A stretch of 64,000 bases of DNA from Ctenosaura bakeri (taxonomy: Eukaryota > Chordata > Lepidosauria > Squamata > Iguanidae): NCBI GenBank assembly GCA_948474755.1, contig CAOLHI010000621.1:62001-126000 (forward strand), given 5' to 3'. Under the pieces are notes generated by a model. It worked only from the letters and a program-made list of their open reading frames with translations, searched no databases and had not been told where the DNA came from. Made by a program: the position numbers and the translations under genes. Below, piece by piece: positions 36,449 to 48,215 of this stretch (position 1 is the stretch's first letter; every line of letters begins with the position of its first letter).

Positions 36449-37105
36449 TCTGTGTGGTGCTATATGTAAGCATCAAAAGTGGAGTTGCAGAATGCATGTG
36501 AACCTGCGTGTACAGATAATCTCCTTGTACTTCTTGGACACTGTTCACATTTGTGTGTGTATATATAAATATATAAGCTGGATGCTTGAGATGATAGTGG
36601 CTTTAGCAGCGTTTTCTGAAGATGTACAGCCTGGAACATTGAAGAATGGCCAGTGGTCTGTTGCTTCTGGAAAATCTCCCATTGAGAAACTTACCTGGAT
36701 TTCTCTTTCTCTCATTGTTTGTCTCCACCTGACATCACAGACTCAGTTGCAAGAGAACAGTGCTAAGACTTCAGTAGCAAACACATTTTGTGGTTGTTGC
36801 TGTTACAACACAGGACATACAGGTCTCCTGCATCAACCAGACCTGCATTTCTTTGATTACTGTGCTGTATGACAGCTTTCCATTGATGGCATGACATTTT
36901 TACATTTACTGGCAGCAGAAACATTCTCTGTGCAAAATTTCTTTTGGAGAGGGCAACTGCTGTCTCATCGTGGCCAGTGCCAACACTCTGCAGTGTTGCA
37001 AGGGAGAAGAAAGAGAAGTAAAAAAATTACGTCCCTGTGTGTGCGTGTGTGTTTCTTTATTATGAATGTCTATAGTGTATAGGAATAAAAATGAAAGATA
37101 CCTTT
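36449..37105 (+). other. TNIP1: TNIP1 3' UTR
   Basis: Runs from the stop codon to about 15-20 nt past AATAAA at 37084-37089. Contains a tgtgtgtatatataaatata stretch (36551-36573). The cleavage site is inferred. Confidence 0.65.
37084..37089 (+). terminator. TNIP1: TNIP1 poly(A) signal AATAAA
   Basis: First canonical AATAAA downstream of the TNIP1 stop on the + strand, 636 nt after it. An ATTAAA-like motif follows at about 37125. Confidence 0.6.
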
Positions 37106-39904
37106 CCTATTCTGAATATATATTATTAAAATTTACAATTCTAGTTCAGTGGTTTTTGCCATAGGAAATGTTAATTTGGTTCTCCAGTCAACAGTGCTGT
37201 ACGGCATGGCTTAAACTTGATATGTGTTCATGTCTTATATCACCCACTCTCTTTACTCATATATTTTAAATGCCCTTAACTTGGAATGTGTGAAGTTTTC
37301 TTTTCCTAAAACTTTACCCAGTCTGATTCTGATCCCCTAGTATGGAACACAGTGAGATTGAACATGTTTGTCTAAATCTTATGTTGGGAAAAAGCATAGG
37401 AGATTTTACTCCACAGCTTCTGTCTATCATCTAACTACCCAGTCTTGGAAACAACATCCTGGACTAGATGTCTGAAACAAGGCACTCCTTATATTTTTCT
37501 GAGTGTTGCTGTTATTGTGTGCCATTGAGTCATTCCTGACTGATGGTGACCTTAAAATGAACCTCTCATGGGGTTTTCTGGGGGCCAAGAGTGTGTGACG
37601 CAACCAAGCTCACCCTGTTGGTTTCCATGGCTGAGCAGGGAGTCAATCCCTGGTCTCCAGGTTCATAGTTCAATGCTCAAACAACTATACCACACTGGTT
37701 TTTCTAATAGGATGGGTATATTCATGCAGTAAATTTGTAGTAATGGAATTTTGCAGTGGCGATAATGGTGGGCAGGTTGGAAGAGTGATCAGCAAATGTC
37801 TTTTTGGAATGATGATGTATTAAATCAAAATATTAAAAATCCTGCTACAGATAGTGTTCTTGATGTGGTCATATGATTAAAGAGAATCAGTTTGTTTTCT
37901 TAACACCACTAGTTCCATCAGTCAGGTTCAATATCATGACCTACCTGAGCCAGGACCAACCTTATTGGCCTTCAGGATATTGATGGTGAAACAGTCCTCG
38001 GTTTTCTATCAGCATCCCACACATTTTGCTTATATGACTTCCTCTCTATTCACACCATACAGGCTGGGTACTTCAGCAAAGCAGTCAGATGCTTGAGTAA
38101 ACTAAGAGTCTTTATGTAAGACAGGAGACATCTTATGGTATTTATATGAGTGAATGGAGAAATGCAGAACAGTAGTGGTTTTAAAGAGAAGTTTTAATTA
38201 TTAGACTGCACCAACATTTACCAGTGGAAGGTGGATAAGGCAGTAAGCATAAAGTGGCTAGGTAGAAATCAGATGACTAATAAAATCCTCAGCAGGGGAT
38301 TAATGTTTGGCACCTTTATAAGTACAGAAAAAGATAATAGGGATACATGAAAAGTGGCATGTAACATTATGCTTGGCATGAAGAAAATAGGCAGTAGATA
38401 GGCAGAACCCAGACCCATCCAATGAAGCTGAATGGCGGGCTATTTGATAAAAAGGAGTTCATCTCCAGACATTTAAGTTGTGGAGTTCAGTACCGTAAGA
38501 TATAAATAGGTGATGGTATTTGATCTTATCCAGCATGGATCTTTATTTTCTCAGTATAGGGGCTGTGCAGGAATGAAATGTGACAGTGGATAGAGATGAA
38601 AGATGGATAAGACTCTTAAACTGAGTGGAACCTGCCAAGAGCTTGGCCACAAAGAAATGTCCATCAAATCCTTTAGAGACAACACTTCCCTGAGGCAATA
38701 ACTGCAGGATATATTTGTTTTTTCCCTCTCTCGTCTTCAAACAGAAAAAAAACCCAAAATGTTTACAATGAAAGGATAAATGTAGACTACCCAGAAAATG
38801 TGTTACAAAGGAGACCTGTAAACTTTTCCCTGTAAAAATCGAGCTGTTCACTAAGGTTACCTTTGTTGCAAGAGCATGTGTATAAATTATTACAAAACAA
38901 GCTACAACAGAGAGAGAGAGAGGTGAAGGAAAGAAGAATCTCTCTAAATGGCAACACTTTTTCCAAACATTTTCAGAAACAGAATATGTTGCCACTGTGT
39001 TTAGATAAGGTACTCTTTTTTTTGCTAGCCAATATTCCTATTTTGTAAATGTTTAGACATTTTGTTTGTACAAGATGATCTTAACTATAAATATTCATTT
39101 GTTTTATTCATAATAATGTATGGGTTTCATTGTGAATCTTTTCATAAATGTGTCTATGATAACTTGCACAGTTATTAGATACTTTTCTGACTGCTAGGAA
39201 GGGGGGAAAGTGGTAAGCAGCAAGTCACAAAGAAGTTTCTCTTTTAAAAAGCAGTCTCTCTCTGTTGATGAACCCATGTTCTGAGGTGCAGGAGAAAAGA
39301 GAGGGGAGGAATATCCAAGTAAATGTTTCTTAAGTCTGTACTTGCATGAGGTGAAATTCAGGGAAAGAAACAGCTACCCACAAATTGCATACTCTGCACT
39401 AGGGAAAGTGGATGAAGAATGTGTTCATGCTGGCAGTTTTTAAGTCATCCATTGCACAGTCTTTGTACGGCAGTGAGAGAATGTGTACTAACAGTTTTCC
39501 GCACGATACCATGGAACCAGTGAGTGTGTCCTGTAAACTAGAAGGATACTATCCTTAATTCAGTCTAAGAAGCAAACTCACTAGGTGGCCTTAGGTAAGC
39601 TGTTCCCTTGTGAACCTCCTAGCCGTTTAATATGAGTATAATAACACAGACACAGATCTAGCCTATATGGTTGTCACAATTTGGAAATAACATTTTATAA
39701 GTTCTTTCTGAGGGAAGGACTCTAAAGCTGGTTATGTGAGTTCCCAGCTCTTTAAGGATCTCTGTGCAGATGTAAGTAACTGTTGATAAAGACTGTGGAA
39801 CAATTTGAACTCCCTACCACATCATAATGTGGGGAGATATATTCCTTGTCTTGCTAGCAGATCAACATCCTGCATGAAAAGAAAGTCTTTCACAATAAAG
39901 ATGC
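37106..39904. other. Intergenic region between TNIP1 and GPX3 3' ends
   Basis: About 2.8 kb with no gene. Contains one minus-strand tRNA-SINE (37495-37708). No other assignable element seen. Confidence 0.7.
37495..37708 (-). mobile_element. tRNA-derived SINE
   Basis: Minus strand: head AACCAGTGTGGTATAGTTGT, then GAGCATTGAAC ... GGGATTGACTCCCTGCTCA, GCCATGGAAACCAACAG and CCCCATGAGAGGTTCATTTT, ending with the AATGACTCAATGGCACACAA tail. Same family as 6326-6556 and 54031-54208. Confidence 0.8.
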
Positions 39905-39926
39905 AATGCAGTGAGTCTTTGCTGTT

Positions 39927-39932
39927 TTTATT
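39927..39932 (-). terminator. GPX3: GPX3 poly(A) signal AATAAA
   Basis: TTTATT on the + strand, i.e. AATAAA on minus, 124 nt past the SECIS 3' edge. First canonical signal after the SECIS. Confidence 0.65.
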
Positions 39933-40055
39933 AGGCAGTTTTCATACACAGGATGGGCACAGAAGCCAAAGGAGCTTGGGGGATGGTAAGAAGGAACATA
40001 TCTCTGCAGACTTGTGAAGCAGCCTGAATGCACTAAAGGGCTGCTCCATGGCCTT

Positions 40056-40113
40056 GCAGCCTCAGGCCAGGTCCACTCTTTTAGAAGCTTTCAGACCTAA
40101 CCGTCATGCTGAT
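40056..40113 (-). promoter_or_regulatory. GPX3: SECIS element in GPX3 3' UTR
   Basis: Minus strand: a short lower stem (CAGC with GCTG) flanks the quartet, 5' ATGA (40104-40107) and 3' TGA (40062-40064). Twelve bases separate ATGA from AAA in the apical loop (40089-40091). The main helix pairs GGTTAGGTC with GACCTGGCC (nine pairs, two of them G-U). All hallmarks of a eukaryotic SECIS are present, about 920 nt past the stop. Confidence 0.9.
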
Positions 40114-41024
40114 GCATTTTCCTTGCCCCCAGAACTCTTTCTCTTCTCACCCACCTTCAGAGGAGATATAGCAGTTTTGAGAAATCCTGTCCATAAACTC
40201 TCTGCATGGGGGAATCTGTTCTGTTATTCATCAGGTAGGAGGTAGACTGTGCCTTATCCAGAAATATACAAAAAGTTTGACGCAAATATTACTGAGGGAT
40301 TTGTCTTCATTTCATTTAACTTTTATCTGTTCCCTTCAGAAGCAATAGAGCTAGGTGATTAGCAATGGTCTATAAACAAAGGTCAGTGTACAAAATTAGG
40401 GGATGTACTTATGATGTCATGGGGGCTTTCATGGTGGCAGGGGGTCCAAGACAGCTTATCTCACAACAAATACCTAGTTTTTATGCTGTGACAAGACTCT
40501 TGGTGAATGCAGCTCAAAATGAGTATGACTTGCTTTATAATGCCTAATGGCTAAAGGCTTACTTAAGTATATTAACAAAGGAAGGGACATGATTTTATTG
40601 CCATGATATTCTTTTGGTGAAGCCACAGGAGGACCTTTAACTAACTGCTTTATTAATGGCCTCCAGATGCAATGAGTAGTAGCAACTAAATCCATGCAGG
40701 GAACAGATGCTGCATGCAAATTCTGGAAGTTAAAACAACAGCTGTGAACAATCAAAATAAGCAGAGGTTAACTTTTTTTTGCCCAGAGTGTGTTTGGAAA
40801 CATGTAAGCTGAGAAGGGGTAGTCAGGTGAATCAGTATACTCAACAACACAGCATTGAGTATGTGTGAAGACGTTTTAAAAAGCAGTTTCTCTTAAAATT
40901 CTGTTGGCTTTGATCAAAGGGAATTTAGATCCTTGTTCATTTTTATGAGAAAAGGTATGGTTCTGGATATAGCAACAGGCTCTCTCCCTTGCCTACACCT
41001 CATTTCTCTACATCTGTATGGATT

Positions 41025-41237
41025 CTACCCATACAACAGGTTCTGTTTCCTCATGTATCTTAGGATATCATTCTTCACAGTAGCCACATTTGTCCTATGG
41101 TACCACCTCATCACAGGCTTCCCATCTGTGCCAACCAAAAACTTCTCAAAGTTCCATTTGATGTCATGAATCTTCAGAGGTGACCAGAAAAGTTTACTGG
41201 GGTCACCAAAGTCTTCTACAACAGGAGGACAGGAATT
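41025..41237 (-). CDS. GPX3: GPX3 exon 5 and stop
   Basis: Encodes [60 protein letters not shown] and [10 protein letters not shown], then TAG. Holds catalytic Trp-Asn. The C-terminus ends QNLLYG where human has QAALGVKRK, so the basic end is lost. Acceptor tttgtag. Confidence 0.97.
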   Translation of the reverse strand, partial: NSCPPVVEDFGDPSKLFWSPLKIHDIKWNFEKFLVGTDGKPVMRWYHRTNVATVKNDILRYMRKQNLLYG

Positions 41238-43085
41238 CTACAAAAACAACAAACAAAAATAAAACAGGTTTCAATTGGGGTTGCTGTTACTGGAATTAAA
41301 AGTCAATCAGGGAGGAGCTCTTAAAAACTAAATGCTGAGTGTTTTCATCTTTGTTCCAAGATCAGAGAGAGGAGCCAGGAAACTGGGAACAAGGCCCATG
41401 AGAAACTATGGTCAGAAATTTCAAGCCAGTGATTTTTAACATCATGACATTTTAGACCAGTGACCTTCAAGCCTACCAACAGGCAAACAATCTGCTGTAT
41501 GCAAACAGGTATCATGATATTCTGGATTCTTAAATTAGTACTAGTCCCAAAAGGGGAGATGGTGCTGGACCCTTCTCCCATCAGCTGTTTTCTGCTTAAA
41601 ATCTTCCCTATCCCAAACTGCTCCTCCCACCACTATAATGTTCCAGATTGCTGTCTAGTAACCTCTAACTGTGAGATAGCCCAGCTCTATCTTACTCCAA
41701 ACCATTCCCAATCCAAATCTAAATAAGGCACATTGTCTTTAACACTGATTTGCTCTTCTAGGAACAGAGGTTGGAAACTTCACTTCCCAGAAGGAGGGAA
41801 GGCAGTGTTTCATTGATACCCCCAAAAGTCTGCAGCAGCACCACCCATGTGGTCAAGAGGTTTCCTTAACCTTCCAAAGCAGCTTTTCAGGCAGTGCAGG
41901 AAAGAAACAGATGAAACACTGCCTCTCTCTCTCTCATGCTTTGAGCAGAATTGGGAAGCTTTTCATGGGCAGAATTCATGGGAACTTGAGATGCAAACTT
42001 TTTTTTCCATCTTCCCAATTCTTTGTTTCATAACCCAAGAAAGAGAGATTACAAAGTATCGAACTAGTTGCTAACACAAACCTTCAAAAAGGTGTAAATT
42101 CTCTGTTCTTTCTCTCCATTCACATCTCCTTTCTGAAAGAGCTGGAAATTTGGAATGAAGCCTCCTCCGGGTCTGACATATCTGAAACAGAAGGAAAACA
42201 TTTTCACAAGAGATGTCACCAAGGACAACCCTTCTGTTCGGAGGACACCATCCTAGCCCCAACTCATGTTTTTCCACCCAGAGCCTTCACACACTGCGAC
42301 TTAGCTTTAAGTTTCCCTCTCACTTTATTATTTCCAAGCAAGTATAGGTAAGTTTCCCCCAGACAGTAAAGGATCTCCATAGGGCTACTCACATTCTTGC
42401 CAGAGGGAAGGGTACATTGGCAAGACATACAGTCTCAGTTCACTTAACAATGTATATGCCACATTTTCTCCAGTGAGTTCAAAGTGGTCTGTGTGGCTTT
42501 TCTCTCCTTTATTTTCACAACAACACCATGAGGTAGCTCAGGCCAAGAAGTAATGAGTAGCTAAAGGTCAACTAGTAAGCTCCAAGGGGATTCAAACCTG
42601 GATTTCCATCCCCCATCCTGATACTAATCACTATATCACACATACTTTCCACTTCAAGTTTCAAACCTTTCCTCTTTTTGTCTCTATAGAGGGGGCTGGG
42701 AATGAATTGTAGAGCAATAAAAGAGGCTTGATGGCCATCTGTCAGGATTGCTTTGAGGGTGTTCCTGCATGGCAGGGGGTTGGACGGCATGGCCTGTGTG
42801 GTCTCTTCCAACTCTAGATTTCTGTGTTTCTATGAAAAGAAAAAGTAGTTGACCCAGTACATTGGAACTTAAAAGTTTGGCAGCACAGAGGCTAGCCTGT
42901 AGTTTTGCAGAGTTTGGAGAAGATTTTTAGATAATGATTGAGATCTTGCATCAAGAAGGTGGAAGTGTAACTTTACACTCAGTTGTGCATTAGTCAAGTC
43001 CAATGCTACACAAGTGCATGTACAAACAGATGGGAAATGGATGATTTCAGAGTGCCAAGCACGTCTATTTATTTATTTATTATTT

Positions 43086-43133
<48 letters not shown>

Positions 43134-46100
43134 TTTTATCCCGCCTCTCCATACGGATCGAGGCGGCGAACAACTTACAAATAGCATGTATTTCGAAACA
43201 TTTCTATACATGCCCCCAACAAGCTGGGTACTCATTTTACCGACCTGCGAAAGGATGGAAGGCTGAGTCAACCTATGTGTGCAGTAGCAGTACATGTACA
43301 TGTACATGTCAATATTTTTATCAACGACTTGGATGAAGGAATAGAGGGCATGCTCATCAAATTTGCAGATGACACCAAATTGGGAGGGGTTGCTAATACA
43401 CCAGACGACAGGATCAAAATTCAAAATGACCTGGATAGATTGGAGAGCTGGGCCAAGGCGAACAAAATGAAATTCAACAGAGAGAAGTGCAAGGTCCTAC
43501 ACTTAGGTAGAAAAAATGGAATACAGAAATATAGGATGGGGGACACGTGGCTGGATAGCAGTACGTGTAAACGGGATCTAGGAGTCTTCATAGACCACAA
43601 GCTGAACATGAGTCAGCAGTGTGATGCAGCAGCCAAGAAAGCCAGTGCAATTCTCAGCTGCATCAATAGGAGTATGGTGTCTAGATTGAGGGAGGTACTG
43701 GTACCACTCTACTCTGCTTTGGTTAGACCTCATCTTGAACACCATGTCCAGTTCTGAGCACCCCAATTCAAGAAGGACATGGTCAAGCTGGAGCAAGTCC
43801 AGAGGAGGGCGACCAAAATGGTGAGGGGCCTGGAAGCCATGCCCTATGAGGATAGACTTAGAGAGCTGGGTATGTTTAGTCTGCAGAAGAGAAGGTTAAG
43901 AGGGGACATGATAGCCATTGTTTAAATATTTGAAGGGATGCCATGTAAAGGAAGGAGAGGGCTTGTCTTCTGCTGTTCCAGAGACCAGGACAAGGAGCAA
44001 TGGATTCAAGCTGCAGGAAAGGAGAGTCCACCTGAACCTCAGGAAGAAGTTTCTGATAGTCAGGGCTGTCCGGCAGTGGAATGTGCTGCCTCGGAGTGTA
44101 GTAGAGTCTCCTTCCTTGGAGGTTTTTAAGCAGAGGCTTGATGGCCATCTGTTGGGAGTGCTTTGAGGGTGTTCCTGCATGGCAGGGGGTTGGACTGGAT
44201 GGCCTGTGTGGTCTCTTACAACTCTACATTTCTATGATTCTATGTGCCATGGAAGTGCCTGGGCAACCTTGCTTCCACCACTTTCAACTGAACATGGCTT
44301 CTGTGTTGGATAAAAATGTCCAGCTGCTTCTGTAAGGGACTTTATGCATCTGTAAATCATTAACAGGATGCCAGCCAACAATCCCCAGCACTGGCCACGC
44401 TGGTTGCAGAATTCTGGAAATTGTTGTGAAAAGGAAAATAATAACTTTTCCCAGCTCTACCCCATGGTGCTATGAAGAGCTGAAACAACCTTTTCATGCT
44501 ATGTGGCATAGCCAAATATTTGCTTTCTGGGTATGCTCACCTCAGGCCTGGAAGGATTTCTGAGTTCTCACCAGGTTCTTGTTTTCCAAATTGATTGCAG
44601 GGGAAGCCAAGGATGACTAATCCATAGCGTCCCAGTTCTGTTTGTAGTGCATTCAGTTCTACAAGACAGACAGACATCAGCAGCTACCTCAAGGCTTTTC
44701 AAGATGAAGCTGACTTATAGGTGACAAGAACCAACACTGATTGATTTGGTGCAAACTTACTGAAAAGGTAATAATGCCAGTTTCATTAATGTTCCTGACA
44801 ATGAGATTAGGGGACTGATGCTCTTTTGAGACATACTCATCTCATTTGCTTAATAGTACTAGTTGTACTGGCATGGCACCCAGAGCACCCTGTGAATTGC
44901 AACATGGTGATGGGATGAAATTCCAACATGGTAGAATTTCATATGGTTCCCAGGACTGGGTAAAAGGAATGGATAAATCATCAGGGTTTACATGATGCTA
45001 CATTTAATCCCTGGACTCTTGAGATACAGCAGTAGAAAAAGAAAAAAACATGTTTGAGCAGTCCCATCCCTCTTAGAAGGTTTCAGGCATTTCCAATACT
45101 CCTAGAGTAAAGAGAGATGCTTCCTATAGTTTTGGCAATTCCTGGGAGTCCACTACTTCTCACTATAGCAATGAACAAGAACAGTCCTTCTCTTCCAAAG
45201 TTAGAACTCTTACCAAGGTACTGCATTGTGATTCCTCAGTAAGTGGCCACATTTACAAAGAGAAGCAGCTTCCCTGCATACTTCTGGAAGGGGATATACT
45301 CATCACCATGTATGGAGAGAGCCCCGTAGTTATACACTGTCCCTTGTATCGAATCATAGCAGTCCACCTGGAAGACAGCAAGAGACATATCACCTGAAGG
45401 AGGGAGAACATACACCTACAGTTAAGTATTCAAATTTTGAAATGAGGGACTCTGATATCTTTGCTTCCACATGTGCTCCTTCCCAAACACACGATGGGAA
45501 GTTGCTTATTTTGTAGTAACATTTGTGTACGACCTTACAACAGAAAGTTCTCTGTGCAGGCCGTTCTCTTGCCTCTCAGTACAGCACTTCCAATATTCTG
45601 GACCTAAACAGGGATCGCCCAAAACATTCTGCTGCCTGAATCAGAGCAACAAGTGTGCTGCCTCTGCCTCCATCTACCCAAGTTAAGGCTCCATGTTCAA
45701 AGCCAACTTTGGCACCTAGAGCAGAAAATTCTGCAAGCATCTGTTCCCTTTCCTGGCAGTCAAAATACAATGATAAAATAAAAAATAAAATAGCTCACAA
45801 TTTGTTTCTCTTTCATGATGCATCAGCTCTTCTGCCTGTGCTGAATACTTGCCTCACTATGTCTAATGGTTGGAGTGGCCCATCATCACCTCCTTACTAG
45901 ATTTAATAAGTTGTGAAGAGCAGAGGCCAAGCATAACAACACTTGGCTGGACTTCATCAGCACTTTGCAGATGTCCTCTGGCTCCAAGAACAAGAAGAGA
46001 TCAGACTCATATTATAAGAGCACTGGTTGTTCTCTGTGTTTCATGAGCATTTCACTCTCAAAGAGACATAACTTTCAGCTTACTTTCTACAACATTACAA

Positions 46101-47005
46101 ACTGGAAAGACTCTGCCTTCAGTTGCATCTCTAGGGCTGTGGTGTTAAAATGTGGAAGCTCTCCCTAGCACAGAGAAATTCAGCATCACAGGTAGTAATT
46201 ATGCAGTTCTCCTGGAAGTTGTTACACTGCAACTCCCAGAAGCCTTGGCCAGCATAGCCAATGGTGAGGAATACTGGGAGCTGAAGTCCAACAACCTTTG
46301 GAAGGCTGTGTGGTTCTACTCCTCCTCAAATGCACAGCTGGCGCACAGCATGGCCTAAAGACAAACCGTCAAAAGATACTACTTTGTTCTCCCTCTTCAG
46401 CATTTGAGGAACATTTGGACACCACTCATGGAGTTATGGAGAGAAGCCACATCTACTGAATGTCTCCCTTGTGTTAGAAGGCCCAGAGGTCCAGGAACTG
46501 ACAAACCTTTGTATTATAGTTTGAGGAGATGAGTATGTTGAAAAGATTAAATAAATACTGTAGATTGTGTATCCTCCCAGTGCTGAAAATATATTTAGTC
46601 ATGGGTGGTAGAGAAATAAACAGTCATAGTTTATGGTTAGAGTACATGTTTACAGAAAGCCAGAGTGGTGTAGTGATTGAGTGTAGTGGCTTGCCTTAGA
46701 GACACCTTTAACTGGCAGCGACTTGAAGGCAAATAGCAACAACAAGAACAACAGCATGTTTGTCATACAACAAGGGATCCAGATTCAGTCTTTAACAATG
46801 AGTTTGATTCTTCTAGGTATCTGTCTACCTCTCGTGAGCAACACCACATGTGGCTTCTTGAAGTTCTAGAACAATGCTGGAGGACTGGTGGCCTTCCAAA
46901 TGTTGGACTATACTTTTGATTATCTCTCATTTTTGGCCAGCCTAGCTGGGGGTGATGGGAACTTCAGTCCAGTCACAAGACCCTCCCTCCCAATGCTGTG
47001 CTAGG

Positions 47006-47047
<42 letters not shown>

Positions 47048-48184
47048 TTATCTATTTATTTATAACACCCTTTATACCAAAGGGCCGAACAACCACATAT
47101 ACAGTCAGGGACAAAGACATTAAAACAAAAAACTACAAGAATACATGGCATGAAATCCCCAACACCCCACCAGTTGCTACCCGTCTCAGCACCTTAAACA
47201 CATCTCAATGACTTAAGGTGGAGAGTCAAATGAATATGAATTTCAAAGTAGATTTTGCAAGCCTTACAGCTACCCCAGTCTAGATAACGTTGAGCTGGAA
47301 TCTAACTACTCAGTGAAAGGGTCGTAGCATGCTGTAGCTTCCTGTGGTGTATTCATAGCAGTTTTCATTTAGTTTCTAGGGAGCTGCCCTCATCAACCAG
47401 CTCTTTGCAGTCACCTAGAAACACACGGTTACTAGGATCTGACTGGAACATTTAATCATTCACTCTGCCTCACTCCCGCAGCGAACTACAAGTTCAAACC
47501 TACTTGCGTCAGAGGCCAATGCCGGGCCCCAAACCAAGCACTACTGATCTGTTTCTTCACCCATTTGCAAGGACAACTCATGAAAGAGAAAGATGGTTCC
47601 CCCTTTTATCATTGACGTTCATTCTTACTGGGGGATGTTTAATCAGAAAGATAAATAAAAACATGGTTGTGTATAATTCAGGCTTATGGGACATGGCAGC
47701 AACCCAGAGGGGGTAAAATGTCATCCCAGAGAAGAAAAACAACCTACAAGATTGTGTTTTGTGACAATCAGCAACATTACTAGATGCTTTCAGTTAAGAA
47801 GACACATTGGGTTGTAGTTCAGAGCAGGATTGAGCAAAGGCTCCATAAAGCTGCCACTAGGAAACCCATGACTTCTTATGACCCCCTGTAAAAAAAAAAA
47901 GATGCACCAAAAGCCATTTTTCCATGCCTAGAAGCCTCCAGAAGCAACTGTTTTGCCCTTAAAGAAGTCATTAGTCCTCCTCAGCCTGAAGCTCCCTCTA
48001 ACTGTAGACTACAGAGTTTTAGTTTCCATTAAAAAAAAATCCTGCATTAAAAAAAAACAGGCAGAAGTTGTTCCCATTAAATACGACATTCCCCTTTGTT
48101 TCTGGATTACAATGGTGAGAAGAAGAGAAACATTAATTCTGAGCATGAATCATTCTTTCTAAAGGAATCCAACCAAGGCAGTAC

Positions 48185-48215
<31 letters not shown>

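Larger units (their letters stand above)
39905..41024 (-). other. GPX3: GPX3 3' UTR
   Basis: Runs from the TAG to about 20 nt past the AATAAA at 39927-39932. It must include the SECIS to make active enzyme. Two further AATAAA hexamers (40649-40654, 40594-40599) lie between stop and SECIS. Confidence 0.7.
42182..44540 (-). other. GPX3: GPX3 intron 3, 2.4 kb
   Basis: Almost filled by repeats: a minus-strand SINE (42450-42650), a CR1 tail (42716-42836), an (ATTT)n tract with attached element (43062-43290) and a well-preserved CR1 (43308-44253). Confidence 0.8.

Noticed and set aside
45236..45238. TGA as a nonsense mutation making GPX3 a pseudogene
   Set aside because: It sits at the conserved Sec73 position, the rest of the frame and splice sites are intact, and a SECIS is present.
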